Shown one piece after another: positions 9,476 to 19,973 of a stretch of 64,000 nucleotides of DNA (positions are counted from its first letter, which is position 1; the number at the start of each line of letters is the position of its first letter). The notes beneath the pieces were generated by a model. The model was not told where the DNA came from. It made no database searches and saw only the letters and a program-made list of their open reading frames with translations. The stretch is from Prochlorococcus marinus XMU1402 (GTDB taxonomy: Bacteria; Cyanobacteriota; Cyanobacteriia; PCC-6307; Cyanobiaceae): positions 186,001 through 250,000 of the forward strand of contig NZ_JAAORD010000001.1 of the NCBI RefSeq assembly GCF_017696205.1. The letters run 5' to 3'. Position numbers and translations under genes: made by a program.

Positions 9476-10200
9476 AAAAAATCAGGATTCTTTTTTTCTA
9501 TTATCCAATATTTTTCACCTTTGGGAATTAATAACCAATTACGCCATTCAAAAGGTAAATATTGTCTTATCTTTAAGTGGTTTTCTTCTCCTAATAAGTT
9601 AGTGAGTTCTAGGGAACTTAACAAGTATTTTTTTTCTGCAAATTTTTGAATTAATTCATTTCTTGAAAATAATTCCTGAATTTCTATAGGTGCACTTTTT
9701 TCAAAAAAATCTACTGAAGATTCAGACTCTTTTAAGTTACTTTTAAGAGGTATACCTTTGCTATAGTTATTTGCGATTTTATCTACCCTATCATTTTGCT
9801 TGTCACCGCTATGGCCTTTAACATATTCCATTACAAGACCATTAATTCTTAATTGATCAATTTTTTGCCATAAATCAAGATTTTGAACTGATTTTCCTGA
9901 ACTTGTTTTCCATCCATTTCTCTTCCAATTAATAATCCATTTTGTATACCCTTCTATGACATATTTACTATCAGTTCTTAATTTAAAGTTTTCTTTTAAT
10001 TTATAGGTTTTTAATTTCTCAAGTGTTTTTATAGCTGCAGTGAGTTCCATTCTATTATTAGTAGTATTTTGCTCGGAACCACCTATTTCTAATTCACTTT
10101 TGTCATCAAAGATTATTAGGCCACCCCAACCACCTGGACCTGGATTACCACTGCACGCTCCATCTGTTGCAGCTTCAATTGCAATACTATCAATATTCAT
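9472..10200 (-). CDS. rnhA: Ribonuclease HI with C-terminal extension
   Basis: 242 residues. The first roughly 145 residues are a complete RNase HI: ATDGACSGNPGPGGWG carries the first catalytic Asp, NNRMELTA the Glu, RTDSKYV the second Asp, and VKGHSGDKQNDRVD the His and last Asp. The enzyme cuts RNA in RNA-DNA hybrids. About 95 further residues have no motif I recognise; E. coli RNase HI is only about 155 residues. The gene is preceded by rplL and a strong hairpin, and overlaps pyrD by 4 bases. Confidence 0.9.
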   Translation of the reverse strand: MNIDSIAIEAATDGACSGNPGPGGWGGLIIFDDKSELEIGGSEQNTTNNRMELTAAIKTLEKLKTYKLKENFKLRTDSKYVIEGYTKWIINWKRNGWKTSSGKSVQNLDLWQKIDQLRINGLVMEYVKGHSGDKQNDRVDKIANNYSKGIPLKSNLKESESSVDFFEKSAPIEIQELFSRNELIQKFAEKKYLLSSLELTNLLGEENHLKIRQYLPFEWRNWLLIPKGEKYWIIEKKNPDFL

Positions 10201-10208
10201 AATTTTTG

Positions 10209-10233
10209 AAGCCGATATAAAGTCTATCGGCTT
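10209..10233 (-). promoter_or_regulatory. Perfect 9-bp hairpin between rplL and rnhA
   Basis: The arms AAGCCGATA and TATCGGCTT pair perfectly around a 7-base loop. On the minus-strand transcript the hairpin lies between the rplL stop and the rnhA ATG, ending 8 bases before it. It is preceded by a U run rather than followed by one, so it is not a standard intrinsic terminator in that direction. It could be a processing site, a 3' stabilising structure for the ribosomal-protein mRNA, or a block on rnhA translation. Confidence 0.5.
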
Positions 10234-10248
10234 GAAAAAAATATTCTC

Positions 10249-10644
10249 TTATTTAAGTGTAACTTTACCGCCAGCTTCTTCAATCTCTTTCTTTAAAGAT
10301 TCAGCATCTGCTTTAGCAATTCCTTCTTTTACTGTTTTTGGTGCAGATTCAACAAGTGCTTTTGCATCGCCAAGACCTAGACCAGTTGCATTTCTTACAA
10401 CTTTAAGTACTTTGATTTTTGCAGCTGCATCAAAGCTTTCGAGAACTACATCAAATTCAGTTTTTTCTTCAGCAGCGCCACCATCTGCCTCACCGCCAGC
10501 TGCTCCTGGAGCTGCCATTACCACCCCTGCAGAAGCTGCAGCAGATACACCAAAAGCCTCTTCAATTTGTTTTACAAGCTCAGATGCTTCTAAAAGGGAT
10601 AGAGATTTTAATGATTCAAGAATTTCTTCAGTTTTTGCGGACAT
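10249..10644 (-). CDS. rplL: 50S ribosomal protein L7/L12
   Basis: 131 residues with the canonical architecture: an N-terminal dimerisation helix region (about 1-35), an Ala/Gly-rich flexible hinge (about 36-60), and the C-terminal factor-binding domain with [21 protein letters not shown] and GGKVTLK at the end. It forms the ribosomal stalk that recruits elongation factors. It is immediately downstream of rplJ, whose product anchors it. The low frequency of stop codons on the opposite strand is a by-product of its Ala-rich hinge. Confidence 0.97.
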   Translation of the reverse strand: MSAKTEEILESLKSLSLLEASELVKQIEEAFGVSAAASAGVVMAAPGAAGGEADGGAAEEKTEFDVVLESFDAAAKIKVLKVVRNATGLGLGDAKALVESAPKTVKEGIAKADAESLKKEIEEAGGKVTLK

Positions 10645-10672
10645 TTTCTTAAAAGTTAATTAGGTTTTGAAT

Positions 10673-11200
10673 TTAGGATTCTGATTTTTCAGAATGTTGT
10701 TTAAGTGATCTAGCAAGTCCAGAAGGTACTTCATTGATAGAGATCGCAATTTTTGTTGCAACGCCATTAAGAGCGCCAGCAATTTTTGCCATCAATACTT
10801 CCTTAGATGGAAGACTTGCAATTTCTTTTATTTCAGAATTGCTAAGAAGTCTGCCTTCAAATAAAGCTCCTTTGGTTTCGGATTTTTTGGTGTCTTTTTG
10901 AAAAGATTGGATTGCTTTTACAGCACCACCAACATCTTCTTTGATTAAGACAAAAGCATTTGTTCCGGTCAGTAAAGATTCAAGATCGTTCCAATTACTA
11001 TCTCCATCAATCGCTTTACGCATTAATGAATTTTTAGTAACTTTGCAAATGCCGTTAGTTGTTTGCAATCTAGATCGCAAATCTGACATTTCTTTGATAG
11101 TTAAACCTTTATAGTCAAGAACTACAGCCATTTCCGAGTCGTTTAAAAGAGATTTAATCTCAGTAACGATTTGTTGCTTATTCTCTAGTGTTCGGCCCAT
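10673..11200 (-). CDS. rplJ: 50S ribosomal protein L10
   Basis: 175 residues starting [12 protein letters not shown], with the L10 N-terminal rRNA-binding domain (VVLDYKGLT near residue 30, [10 protein letters not shown] near 60) and a C-terminal helix that would carry L7/L12 dimers. The start codon is 28 bases upstream of rplL's region and directly follows a structured 5' leader that matches the L10 leader type, implying autoregulation by the L10-L12 complex as in other bacteria. Confidence 0.96.
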   Translation of the reverse strand: MGRTLENKQQIVTEIKSLLNDSEMAVVLDYKGLTIKEMSDLRSRLQTTNGICKVTKNSLMRKAIDGDSNWNDLESLLTGTNAFVLIKEDVGGAVKAIQSFQKDTKKSETKGALFEGRLLSNSEIKEIASLPSKEVLMAKIAGALNGVATKIAISINEVPSGLARSLKQHSEKSES

Positions 11201-11204
11201 TGTT

Positions 11205-11386
11205 TTTTTGGATCGTAATTTAGGGAGAGCAGGAAATGCGGCAAAGTCCTTTTAAAGAGGCCGCTTTTATTAGATCCAAAAAGAAATAATTAAGACGAGT
11301 CCTCGGTAGGAATTAAAATTTAGAATTACTAAATTAACCTACTTTCTTTGGCCGTATTATTGCAATTTAAATTATACTACAAAGAG
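11205..11386 (-). ncRNA. L10 leader (autoregulatory 5' leader of rplJ-rplL)
   Basis: The 186 bases between rplA and rplJ are strongly structured on the minus strand. A 10-bp long-range stem (TTTTTGGATC at 11273-11282 read on minus with GATCCAAAAA at 11205-11214) closes a domain containing a second stem, GCGGC/GCCGC (11260-11264 with 11238-11242), around a CCTCTTT/AAAGG-like inner helix. Upstream is CCTACCGAGGACT, resembling the conserved CCGAGGAC core of L10 leaders. By family, the L10(L12)4 complex binds here to repress translation. The boundaries are approximate. Confidence 0.75.
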
Positions 11387-12094
11387 TTAACCTTCAGGTT
11401 GGTAATCTTGTATTGCATTTAAATCAACTTGAATTGAAGGTCCCATAGTTGAAGTTACATAAAAAGTTTTCCAATACTTTCCTTTGGCTCCACTTGGTTT
11501 ATTTTTATCAATTGATTCTTGTAAGGTCTTTAAGTTGTCAAATAGAGCCTCTTTTGAAAAACTTGCTTTTCCAAAGCGGACATGAACAATACCGGCTTTA
11601 TCTGCTCTAAATTCGAGCTTACCAGCTTTGAATTCTTTTATTGCATTAGCAATATCATTCGTTACTGTCCCAGCTTTAGGATTAGGCATTAAACCTCTAG
11701 GTCCTAAAACTCGTCCTAATTTTGCAACCTTTGGCATCATATCTGGAGTTGCAATAAGTAGATCGAACTCCATATTTCCTTTGTTGATACTTTCCACAAG
11801 ATCTTCTTCGCCAAATAGGTCTGCACCTGCAGACTTGGCTTTCGATACATTCTCACCGCTTGTAATGACTGCAATTTTAATACTTTGACCAGTCCCATGT
11901 GGTAATGCAACAGTGGTCCTTAATTGTTGATCAGTATATTTTGGATCAATACCTAGACGTATATGCGCTTCAATAGTTTCATCAAATTTGGCATTAGCAT
12001 TTTCCTTGATAATACTTAGAGCTTCAAGTGGGGGGTAAATGCGATCTTCTATCTTTGTTGATAGAGCCGCCATTCTTTTTGATAGTTTTTTCAT
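11387..12094 (-). CDS. rplA: 50S ribosomal protein L1
   Basis: 235 residues, normal for L1. [17 protein letters not shown] near the N-terminus, LPHGTGQ, and the [18 protein letters not shown] signature in the middle are diagnostic. L1 binds the mobile 23S rRNA stalk and, by family knowledge, represses its own L11-L1 message. It follows rplK with a 66-base gap in the leftward cluster. Confidence 0.97.
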   Translation of the reverse strand: MKKLSKRMAALSTKIEDRIYPPLEALSIIKENANAKFDETIEAHIRLGIDPKYTDQQLRTTVALPHGTGQSIKIAVITSGENVSKAKSAGADLFGEEDLVESINKGNMEFDLLIATPDMMPKVAKLGRVLGPRGLMPNPKAGTVTNDIANAIKEFKAGKLEFRADKAGIVHVRFGKASFSKEALFDNLKTLQESIDKNKPSGAKGKYWKTFYVTSTMGPSIQVDLNAIQDYQPEG

Positions 12095-12160
12095 AGTAAT
12101 TTTGGGTTCAAACGGTTAATAACTAACCTCCCCTAAATAGTGAGCAATTTTGTCTTGAAA

Positions 12161-12586
12161 TCATTCAGTAACAGAGACGCCCATATTACGAGCAGTACCC
12201 TCAATTACTTTCATTGCTGATTCAACACTAGAACAGTTTAGATCAGGAAGCTTAGTTTTGGCTATTTCTTCTAGTTGAGCTTTAGTTATATTCCCAACGG
12301 AGCCTTTTGCGGACTCACCTGATCCTTTCTCTATACCAGCTGCCTTTGTTATTAAAACGGATGCAGGAGGTGTTTTTGTGATAAAAGTAAAGCTTCTATC
12401 TTCAAAAACAGAAATCTCAACTGGAATTACAAAACCAGCTTTATCTTGAGTCCTTGCATTGTATTCTTTACAAAACGCCATGATATTGACACCATGTTGT
12501 CCTAAAGCTGGCCCTACAGGAGGGGCTGGATTTGCTTTTCCTGCTTGTAGAGCAAGCTTGATAACTGCAACAATTTTTTTTGCCAT
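12161..12586 (-). CDS. rplK: 50S ribosomal protein L11
   Basis: 141 residues. [18 protein letters not shown] near the N-terminus and the C-terminal GTARNMGV region are the L11 signatures. L11 binds the GTPase-associated region of 23S rRNA. It is the first of the L11-L1 pair and follows nusG by 67 bases, the same order as in many bacteria (secE-nusG-rplK-rplA-rplJ-rplL). Confidence 0.97.
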   Translation of the reverse strand: MAKKIVAVIKLALQAGKANPAPPVGPALGQHGVNIMAFCKEYNARTQDKAGFVIPVEISVFEDRSFTFITKTPPASVLITKAAGIEKGSGESAKGSVGNITKAQLEEIAKTKLPDLNCSSVESAMKVIEGTARNMGVSVTE

Positions 12587-12653
12587 TAGATTAAAGAATT
12601 TAAGCTGAGGTAGAAAATCATAATTTTACTCGATAAACAAGAATAATTAGAAA

Positions 12654-13265
12654 TTAATTTTGTTTATTGATTTGGGAGAATTCTAATTCTACAGGAGTCT
12701 CGCGCCCAAATATTGAAAGTAATGCTTTTAATTTATTTCTTTCTCCAGAGACTTCTATGACTTCTCCCTGGAAGTCTTTGAATGGACCACTAGTGACTAT
12801 AATTCTATCTTTTGCTTCAATATCTAATTTGATAACAGTTTTTTTCTCTGATGCGCGCTTAAAGATTCTATTAACCTCTTGCCTGGATAGTGGTCTAGGT
12901 TTGATATGACCTCTTGATCTCCCGCTACCTCTACCGTCATCAGCACCGACAAAGTTAATTACATTTGGAGTACTTTTTACAGCCATCATTGTATCTTCAT
13001 CCAGTATCATTCTCACCAGAACATAACCTGGAAAAACTTTTTCTTCAGTGGTTTGTCTACTTCCATCTTTTTTTAATTTTATTCCTGGAGTTTGGGGGAT
13101 TTCAATTTCAATGATTCGATTATTAACTCCCAAAGTTACTGATCTTTGCTCAAGAGTTGCTTTTACTTTTTTTTCACAGCTTGATGCTACTTGTATTGCG
13201 TACCATCTAGCTATACTTGTATTTGCTTTTGAAGAAGCAAGGTTTGTAGTTAATTCATCACTCAT
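12654..13265 (-). CDS. nusG: Transcription elongation/antitermination factor NusG
   Basis: 203 residues. The NGN domain starts near residue 20 (RWYAIQVASSCEKKV), with KVFPGYVLVRM near 79 and VINFVGADDGRG, followed by the KOW motif in DRIIVTSGPFKDFQGEV near 158-174. NusG binds RNA polymerase and couples transcription to Rho, NusA or ribosomes. It follows secE by about 54 bases. Confidence 0.96.
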   Translation of the reverse strand: MSDELTTNLASSKANTSIARWYAIQVASSCEKKVKATLEQRSVTLGVNNRIIEIEIPQTPGIKLKKDGSRQTTEEKVFPGYVLVRMILDEDTMMAVKSTPNVINFVGADDGRGSGRSRGHIKPRPLSRQEVNRIFKRASEKKTVIKLDIEAKDRIIVTSGPFKDFQGEVIEVSGERNKLKALLSIFGRETPVELEFSQINKQN

Positions 13266-13319
13266 TGTTTTTCTGAAAGCTTAGGTAAGTTCTTTATAAA
13301 ATTGATATTCAGGGATAAT

Positions 13320-13562
13320 TCAACCAAAAATTTGCGAAGCTGCCCATCCATAGAATCTGCTCACAGAGGCTATGGCTGCGGCAGAAAAGGATACCATAAT
13401 TATAACCGCAACCGATTCGCTAAAAAGTTGTTGTTTGTTTGGCCATACAACGAGTTTAAGCTCATCATAGGTAGACTTTAAAAAATTACTCTTTTTTTTA
13501 GGCTCTTCTATTTGAGGTGAATCTTTTTTAAGAGGTTCTTGATTAGTAGTTGGACTTGTCAC
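13320..13562 (-). CDS. secE: Preprotein translocase subunit SecE
   Basis: 80 residues with the SecE pattern: a charged N-terminal region, the amphipathic segment with ELKLVVWPNKQQL around residues 35-47, and one transmembrane helix (about 50-75). This short single-span form is typical of cyanobacteria. SecE stabilises the SecYEG translocon in plasma and thylakoid membranes. It heads the nusG/ribosomal-protein cluster. Confidence 0.92.
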   Translation of the reverse strand: MTSPTTNQEPLKKDSPQIEEPKKKSNFLKSTYDELKLVVWPNKQQLFSESVAVIIMVSFSAAAIASVSRFYGWAASQIFG

Positions 13563-13620
13563 AAGATTTTTTGGATTAAGCTTTGCGCTTTGATTTTATT
13601 TTAGCTTATCGATTTACTCC

Positions 13621-16377
13621 TCAGCTAGGTTTGAAAACAATCTCATCTTTTTTAGCGGGGTTAATTTTAATTGTGATATTTTTTTTGTTTTTAAAGTTAT
13701 CCTCTAAAAGTTTTGCAGCTAAGGGGTTTTCTATTTGTCTTCTAAGTTCCCTACTAAGTGGTCTAGCACCATATTTAGGTTCGTAAGAATCATTTGCAAT
13801 TTTATTGATAACTTTTTTGTCTATAGTAATATTTATTTTCTGTTCAAGTAGTAGGTTTTTTAAATCTTCTGTCTGTAAAATTATTATTTTTTGAAGTTCA
13901 TCAATAGATAATGGATCAAACTTTACTACTTCGTCGATTCTATTTAAAAATTCAGGTCTAAAAATTGAAGATAATGTATTACTAATGGAATTATCTAGAA
14001 TTTGTTGATCTTTTTCTAAATTTACTTCACTTTTAGAAATCTTTTGTGAATACTCCAGTATAGATTTACCAGCTAGGTTACTAGTCATAATTATTACGGT
14101 ATTTTTGAAATCTACTGTCCTCCCTTGAGAGTCTGTTAATCTTCCTTCGTCTAAGACTTGCAAAAGGATATTAAATACTTCTGTATGCGCTTTTTCTATC
14201 TCATCAAGAAGTATTACTGAATAGGGTTTACGTCTTACAGCTTCAGTTAATTGACCTCCCTCTTCATAGCCAACATAACCTGGAGGAGCTCCCAAAAGTC
14301 TTGCTACGGCATTTTTCTCCATATATTCACTCATGTCTAATCTTAGAAGTGCATCTTCTTCATCAAATAAAGCTGTTGCAAGAGATTTTGCTAATTCTGT
14401 TTTACCAACCCCAGTAGGACCCAAAAATAAAAAAGATCCAATAGGTCTTTTAGGACTTTTCATGCCCACGCGAGCTCTTCTAATTGCAGCAGAAACAGCT
14501 TCTATAGCTTTTTCTTGTCCAATAACTTTTTCACTTAGTTCTGTTTCTAGATTGACTAATTTCTTACGTTCATTTGAAACTACTTTAGAAATTGGAATAC
14601 CTGTGGTTTTTGAGATGACATCAGCAATATCATCAGGTTCAACTTGATATTTAAAAGGAAAATTCCTATTCTTCTTTAATTTACTAAAGTTCTCTTCAAC
14701 TTTTTGTATTTCATTCTCTATTTCACTTAACTCTTCTTCAAGTTTTTCTAAATAATCCAGATCATTTTCAATTTCGTGATTTGATTTATCTTTAATTTGT
14801 TTGGTTAGCTTATCTTCTTCTTTCATCAAAATAGATAATTGCTGCATTTCTTCCCTAAAGTTGTTCCAATTGTCCAAGAGAACGTTCAATTTTGCCTCTG
14901 ATTGTTTTCTTATATTCAAAAGTTTTTCTTTAGCTTCGATTTTTTCTCCTTGTAAATTATTCAGTTTTTCATCAATAGTATGAAGTTTGTTTTCTAGTTC
15001 CAGAATTACTTGAGGCTTATTATTAGCTTCGATTTTTAACTGGGCAGCTGCTTCATCAATTAAATCTATTGCTTTATCAGGAAGACACTTATCGCTAATG
15101 TATCTGTCGGCCAATTTTGCAGAATAGTTTACAGCCTCTTCAGAAATTTTTATTCCATGATGTGATTCATATTTCTTTTTGATTCCTTGCAGTATTTTTG
15201 CGCTTAATTCTAGTGAAGGTTCATTAACAGCTATCTTTTGAAAGCAATTATTCAATGCCTGATCTTTTTCAATAGTTTCACGAAATTTCTCAGGTGTTGT
15301 TGTACCGATACATCTAAGATCTCCTTCAGCTAGTAAAGGTTTTAAGATATTACTAATGTCGGTAGAAGATCTGTCAGAACTTAATATTGAGTGAATTTCA
15401 TCAATAAATAGAATCATTCCTTGGCTTGGATCGTTTAGTTCCTGCATTATTAAGCTTAGTCGTTCCTCTAGTTGCCCTCTAAATTTTGTCCCAGAAACTA
15501 AAGCACCTAAGTCAAGTGAAATAATTTTTAAGTCTTTTAGAGAATCAGGAACTTTATTTTCAATAATTAATTGAGCAAGTAATTTTGCGATTGAGGTTTT
15601 ACCAACTCCAGGATTGCCTATAAGTATGGGATTATTTTTGTTTCTTCTGCAGAGTACCCTCATTAAATTATTGATCTCACTCTCTCTTCCTAAAACGGGA
15701 TCCAGTAAACCTTTTTTAGCTGATTCTGTTAAATCTTTTCCATAAATTGAAAGAGCATTTTCATTTTTTTTAACTTGTTTTTGGGTTTCAATTTGAAGTT
15801 CACTTTTAGGTAATGGATTAATAGCTTTTTTAAATTTTTCTTCTTTAACTAAAGTCTCTTTGTTTGATTCAAAATTAGATTGATTATTTATCTCAATTAC
15901 ATTTTTATAATTAAAAGAATCTTTTGATTGATTGATATTTGGGAAAAACTTTAATTCCTCTTCTAATTTTTCCATTGAAAGATTGCTTTCTTCAAAAACA
16001 TAATTTCCAATTCTTAAATCTCTTCCAAGAGCAATTAGTAAATGAGGGATTTCTATTAATTTAGATCCCCATTGAATTTTAATCTGATTCGCATTGTCTA
16101 ATAAAATTTCTAAATCTTCTCCAATAGTAAAAAAATCTGACTCATTTGTTGGTGTCTCTTCTAAAAAATCTTCTGTTATATCTAAAACTGTATCTTGGTC
16201 GATTGATAATTTTTCAATGAAAGCAAAGAATTCACTTGATGAGAACAATGTATGAATTATGTGTTCAATATTAAATTCGCTATGGTCCCATTTTTTTGCG
16301 GTTTCTTCCCCTAATAAAAGAAGATTCCAACTGATATCGCTAAAAAGTTCAGGACTGGATGTAAGTGTTTCTTTCAT
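13621..16377 (-). CDS. clpB: ClpB-type Hsp100 AAA+ disaggregase (ClpB2-like)
   Basis: 918 residues with two AAA+ domains. Walker A motifs are GNPGVGKTS (about 255) and GPTGVGKTE (about 652); ILFIDEIHSIL and ILLDEIEKA are the Walker B regions. A long Glu/Lys-rich coiled coil between them (about 455-590) is the ClpB middle domain, and no ClpP-binding loop or UVR domain is evident. The N-terminal Clp_N region is divergent and is followed by a low-complexity linker (about 145-215). The family extracts proteins from aggregates with DnaK. The divergence suggests a second ClpB paralogue, but the other copy is outside the window. Confidence 0.88.
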   Translation of the reverse strand: MKETLTSSPELFSDISWNLLLLGEETAKKWDHSEFNIEHIIHTLFSSSEFFAFIEKLSIDQDTVLDITEDFLEETPTNESDFFTIGEDLEILLDNANQIKIQWGSKLIEIPHLLIALGRDLRIGNYVFEESNLSMEKLEEELKFFPNINQSKDSFNYKNVIEINNQSNFESNKETLVKEEKFKKAINPLPKSELQIETQKQVKKNENALSIYGKDLTESAKKGLLDPVLGRESEINNLMRVLCRRNKNNPILIGNPGVGKTSIAKLLAQLIIENKVPDSLKDLKIISLDLGALVSGTKFRGQLEERLSLIMQELNDPSQGMILFIDEIHSILSSDRSSTDISNILKPLLAEGDLRCIGTTTPEKFRETIEKDQALNNCFQKIAVNEPSLELSAKILQGIKKKYESHHGIKISEEAVNYSAKLADRYISDKCLPDKAIDLIDEAAAQLKIEANNKPQVILELENKLHTIDEKLNNLQGEKIEAKEKLLNIRKQSEAKLNVLLDNWNNFREEMQQLSILMKEEDKLTKQIKDKSNHEIENDLDYLEKLEEELSEIENEIQKVEENFSKLKKNRNFPFKYQVEPDDIADVISKTTGIPISKVVSNERKKLVNLETELSEKVIGQEKAIEAVSAAIRRARVGMKSPKRPIGSFLFLGPTGVGKTELAKSLATALFDEEDALLRLDMSEYMEKNAVARLLGAPPGYVGYEEGGQLTEAVRRKPYSVILLDEIEKAHTEVFNILLQVLDEGRLTDSQGRTVDFKNTVIIMTSNLAGKSILEYSQKISKSEVNLEKDQQILDNSISNTLSSIFRPEFLNRIDEVVKFDPLSIDELQKIIILQTEDLKNLLLEQKINITIDKKVINKIANDSYEPKYGARPLSRELRRQIENPLAAKLLEDNFKNKKNITIKINPAKKDEIVFKPS

Positions 16378-16524
16378 AAACTATAAAACTATAGTTGAAT
16401 ATTAATTAATATTTTAAGTAGGATTTGTATTAATAATCATCCAATAATTTTCAAATTGTAAGATGAATTTGAAAAATATGATTATGAGGTGGGTTGTGAT
16501 GAGTTTTAAAAATAAAAGCTTTAA

Positions 16525-16590
16525 CTAATATCTGAGTTGTTCTAGAATCAAAAAATTTTAATTGGTTAAAATATATATTTCAGATATTAG
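16525..16590. repeat. 11-bp perfect inverted repeat in the clpB-eno intergenic region
   Basis: CTAATATCTGA at 16525-16535 is repeated in inverse orientation as TCAGATATTAG at 16580-16590, with 44 bases between. A second small hairpin, AAATAG/CTATTT around a 5-base loop, follows at about 16594-16610, close to the eno start. The 260-base region must hold divergent promoters for clpB and eno. The repeat could be a paired operator or a leader structure. Confidence 0.4.
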
Positions 16591-16634
16591 CCAAATAGTT
16601 CAGCTATTTATAGGATTTAAATAGTAATAATTAA

Positions 16635-17930
<1,296 letters not shown>

Positions 17931-17934
17931 TTTT

Positions 17935-19602
17935 TTATTGCTTAAGTTTTTCTAAACGTGAGCCTTTTCTCATACTTAATTGGCATTTTATCCAATCAAT
18001 ACTTATTGGTAGTGCAAAAAAAAGTGGCAACAATGCAAAATTATTTTGTTTATTAGTCACGAGTAAAGCAGATGCAATTGATAAGCTTCCTATAAGAATT
18101 GAATGGCCTAAAGTTTTTTGAGCAGTAAACATTTTTTTGAATTGCCTATCAGACTCTCCCATTCTTATTTGCAATTGTAAATCGCCTTGCTCTAATCTTT
18201 CTAAACTTTCATCTATTCTTTTGGGAATTCCAACAGCTTTAGATCCTAGTTCACCTACTTGCCTTCCAAATTGGTTAATTAAATCGTTGGGAGTTTGATT
18301 ATTTGAAGTCATAAGTTCTATTAAATAAGGCTTGGTAACTGATACAAGATTAAACCCTGGGTCAAGCATTCTACCAACTCCTTCAAAAGTTGATAAAGCC
18401 CTCATCACAAAGATTAAATCTACTGGCAGTTGAAATGGTGTCTCATAAACCAGTTCGTATAAATCTCCAGATAATTTTTCAATAATATTAGGACTAAATG
18501 GGGGAGTTAAGGCTTCTTTAAGCATCAATCTAACTAATCTTCTGACTGGTCCTACATCAATATCTTTTGAAATTAGACCGGCTTGTTGTAATTGACTAAC
18601 AAGAGATGAGGCGTCTCTTAATGCAGCAGCCTTAACCATCCCTCCTAATCTTGTTTGAAGATTATTTGAGATATTGCCCATCATTCCAAAATCATAAAAA
18701 ATTAATTTACCTTTATTTGAAACTGCTAGATTCCCAGGATGAGGGTCTGCATGAAAAAAACCGTAATTTACTAATTGTTTTAAATAGCTGATGGCTCCAA
18801 TTTCTGCAATTTTAGGTAAATTAATTTCTTGTGATTTTAATTTTTCTAAATCACTTATTTTTGTTCCTTCCAGATAACTTAAACAAAGCACTTTTTCACT
18901 GCTCATATCCCAAATTACTTCAGGAACTTCAATATTTTCATCATCAAGAAATTGCTGTCTAAATCTTGCTGCATATTGTGCTTCACAATTAAAATCAAGC
19001 TCCTTCATGAGAACTTTCCTACACTCTTTAGCAATCTCAACCCAGTTTCTACCTCGACTCCAATTTTTATTTTTCTGCAACAATCCAGCTATTTGCTGCA
19101 TAATACCCAAATCGATAATAAATAATTCTTTTAAATTAGGTCTTTGAACTTTAAATACTACTTTCTTACCATCATTTAAAGTCGCTCTATGAACCTGAGC
19201 TAGCGATGCTGATCCCACAGGATCACCTATTATTTCATATATTTCATTAAACTTAAACCCTAGTTCTTCTCTTATAGTTTCTTCAACTTGCGTAAATGAA
19301 AAATTAGGAACTTGATCCTGCAATTTAGATAATTCCTGTATCCAGGTATTAGGAAGTAAATCAGGTCTCGCAGATAATAATTGTCCAATTTTAATAAATG
19401 CTGAACCAAGCTTTATTAATTGATTAGTAAACCACCTAGCTCTTTTAACTTGGACCCTACTTTTTTCATTGCTTTTAGTTTGGAAAATTGTAAATCTAAT
19501 ATTATCTATCCACAAATTTATTAAAAGCGAAATCAGTGTTATCCAAATAAGAAATGCCCTCTTAAATTTTTTAAAACGATACTGAAGAATGTGATAACTC
19601 AT
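17935..19602 (-). CDS. UbiB/ABC1 (ADCK)-family atypical kinase
   Basis: 555 residues. FIKIGQLLSARPDLLP carries the family's KxGQ-type motif, followed by GSASLAQVHRA in the Ala-rich nucleotide loop, GFFHADPHPGNL in the catalytic loop and IFYDFGMMG as the DFG equivalent. Two hydrophobic segments near the C-terminus suggest membrane association. Family members support quinone synthesis or thylakoid lipid homeostasis as ATPases rather than protein kinases. The start overlaps the stop of the upstream 105-residue gene by 4 bases, so they are translationally coupled. Confidence 0.88.
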   Translation of the reverse strand: MSYHILQYRFKKFKRAFLIWITLISLLINLWIDNIRFTIFQTKSNEKSRVQVKRARWFTNQLIKLGSAFIKIGQLLSARPDLLPNTWIQELSKLQDQVPNFSFTQVEETIREELGFKFNEIYEIIGDPVGSASLAQVHRATLNDGKKVVFKVQRPNLKELFIIDLGIMQQIAGLLQKNKNWSRGRNWVEIAKECRKVLMKELDFNCEAQYAARFRQQFLDDENIEVPEVIWDMSSEKVLCLSYLEGTKISDLEKLKSQEINLPKIAEIGAISYLKQLVNYGFFHADPHPGNLAVSNKGKLIFYDFGMMGNISNNLQTRLGGMVKAAALRDASSLVSQLQQAGLISKDIDVGPVRRLVRLMLKEALTPPFSPNIIEKLSGDLYELVYETPFQLPVDLIFVMRALSTFEGVGRMLDPGFNLVSVTKPYLIELMTSNNQTPNDLINQFGRQVGELGSKAVGIPKRIDESLERLEQGDLQLQIRMGESDRQFKKMFTAQKTLGHSILIGSLSIASALLVTNKQNNFALLPLFFALPISIDWIKCQLSMRKGSRLEKLKQ

Positions 19603-19916
19603 TTAATTTGATTATTTATAGTTTTATTAAAAAGATCAATTTGCTTATTGATATATTCAATTTCATTTAAAGCTTTTTTTATTTTGGAATCTTGATAAGT
19701 ATTTGTGGACTTATTTTCTTGAATGTTTTCGGCTTTCTCCATTCTTGAGGCTTCTTCGATTATGGATTCTTTTAAAATATCAAATTCTTTTTTGAGAATT
19801 TCTGGAGCATCCTGAGCAATATTTGTTGCTTCTTCAATTTTTTCAACTACTATCTCGTTTAATTTTTCGGTTACTTTCTTAAGGGCAGCTTTTAAAAGGT
19901 AGTCAGAGTTGGTCAT
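19599..19916 (-). CDS. Small helical hypothetical protein coupled to UbiB-family kinase
   Basis: 105 residues, highly charged, rich in Glu, Lys and Ile and predicted by eye to be almost wholly alpha-helical with a possible coiled coil. There is no signal peptide, membrane span or cysteine. It overlaps the UbiB-family gene by an ATGA, which is the only clue to its role. I do not recognise the family. Confidence 0.6.
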   Translation of the reverse strand: MTNSDYLLKAALKKVTEKLNEIVVEKIEEATNIAQDAPEILKKEFDILKESIIEEASRMEKAENIQENKSTNTYQDSKIKKALNEIEYINKQIDLFNKTINNQIK

Positions 19917-19955
19917 GAAAAATATAATGTTTCAACGGCGATTGATTTTTCTATA

Positions 19956-19973
19956 TGATCTAATAATAGATCA
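19956..19973. promoter_or_regulatory. 18-bp palindrome in a divergent promoter region
   Basis: TGATCTA-ATAA-TAGATCA has perfect 7-bp arms around a 4-base centre. It sits 40 bases upstream of the 105-residue minus-strand gene and about 200 bases upstream of the flavoprotein gene. Its size and symmetry suit a dimeric repressor or activator operator. The bound protein is unknown. Confidence 0.4.

Noticed and set aside
10040-10663. 207-codon plus-strand ORF opposite rnhA and rplL
   Set aside because: It exists because the Ala/Gly-rich rplL hinge has few stops on the opposite strand; the translation is low-complexity and has no family features.
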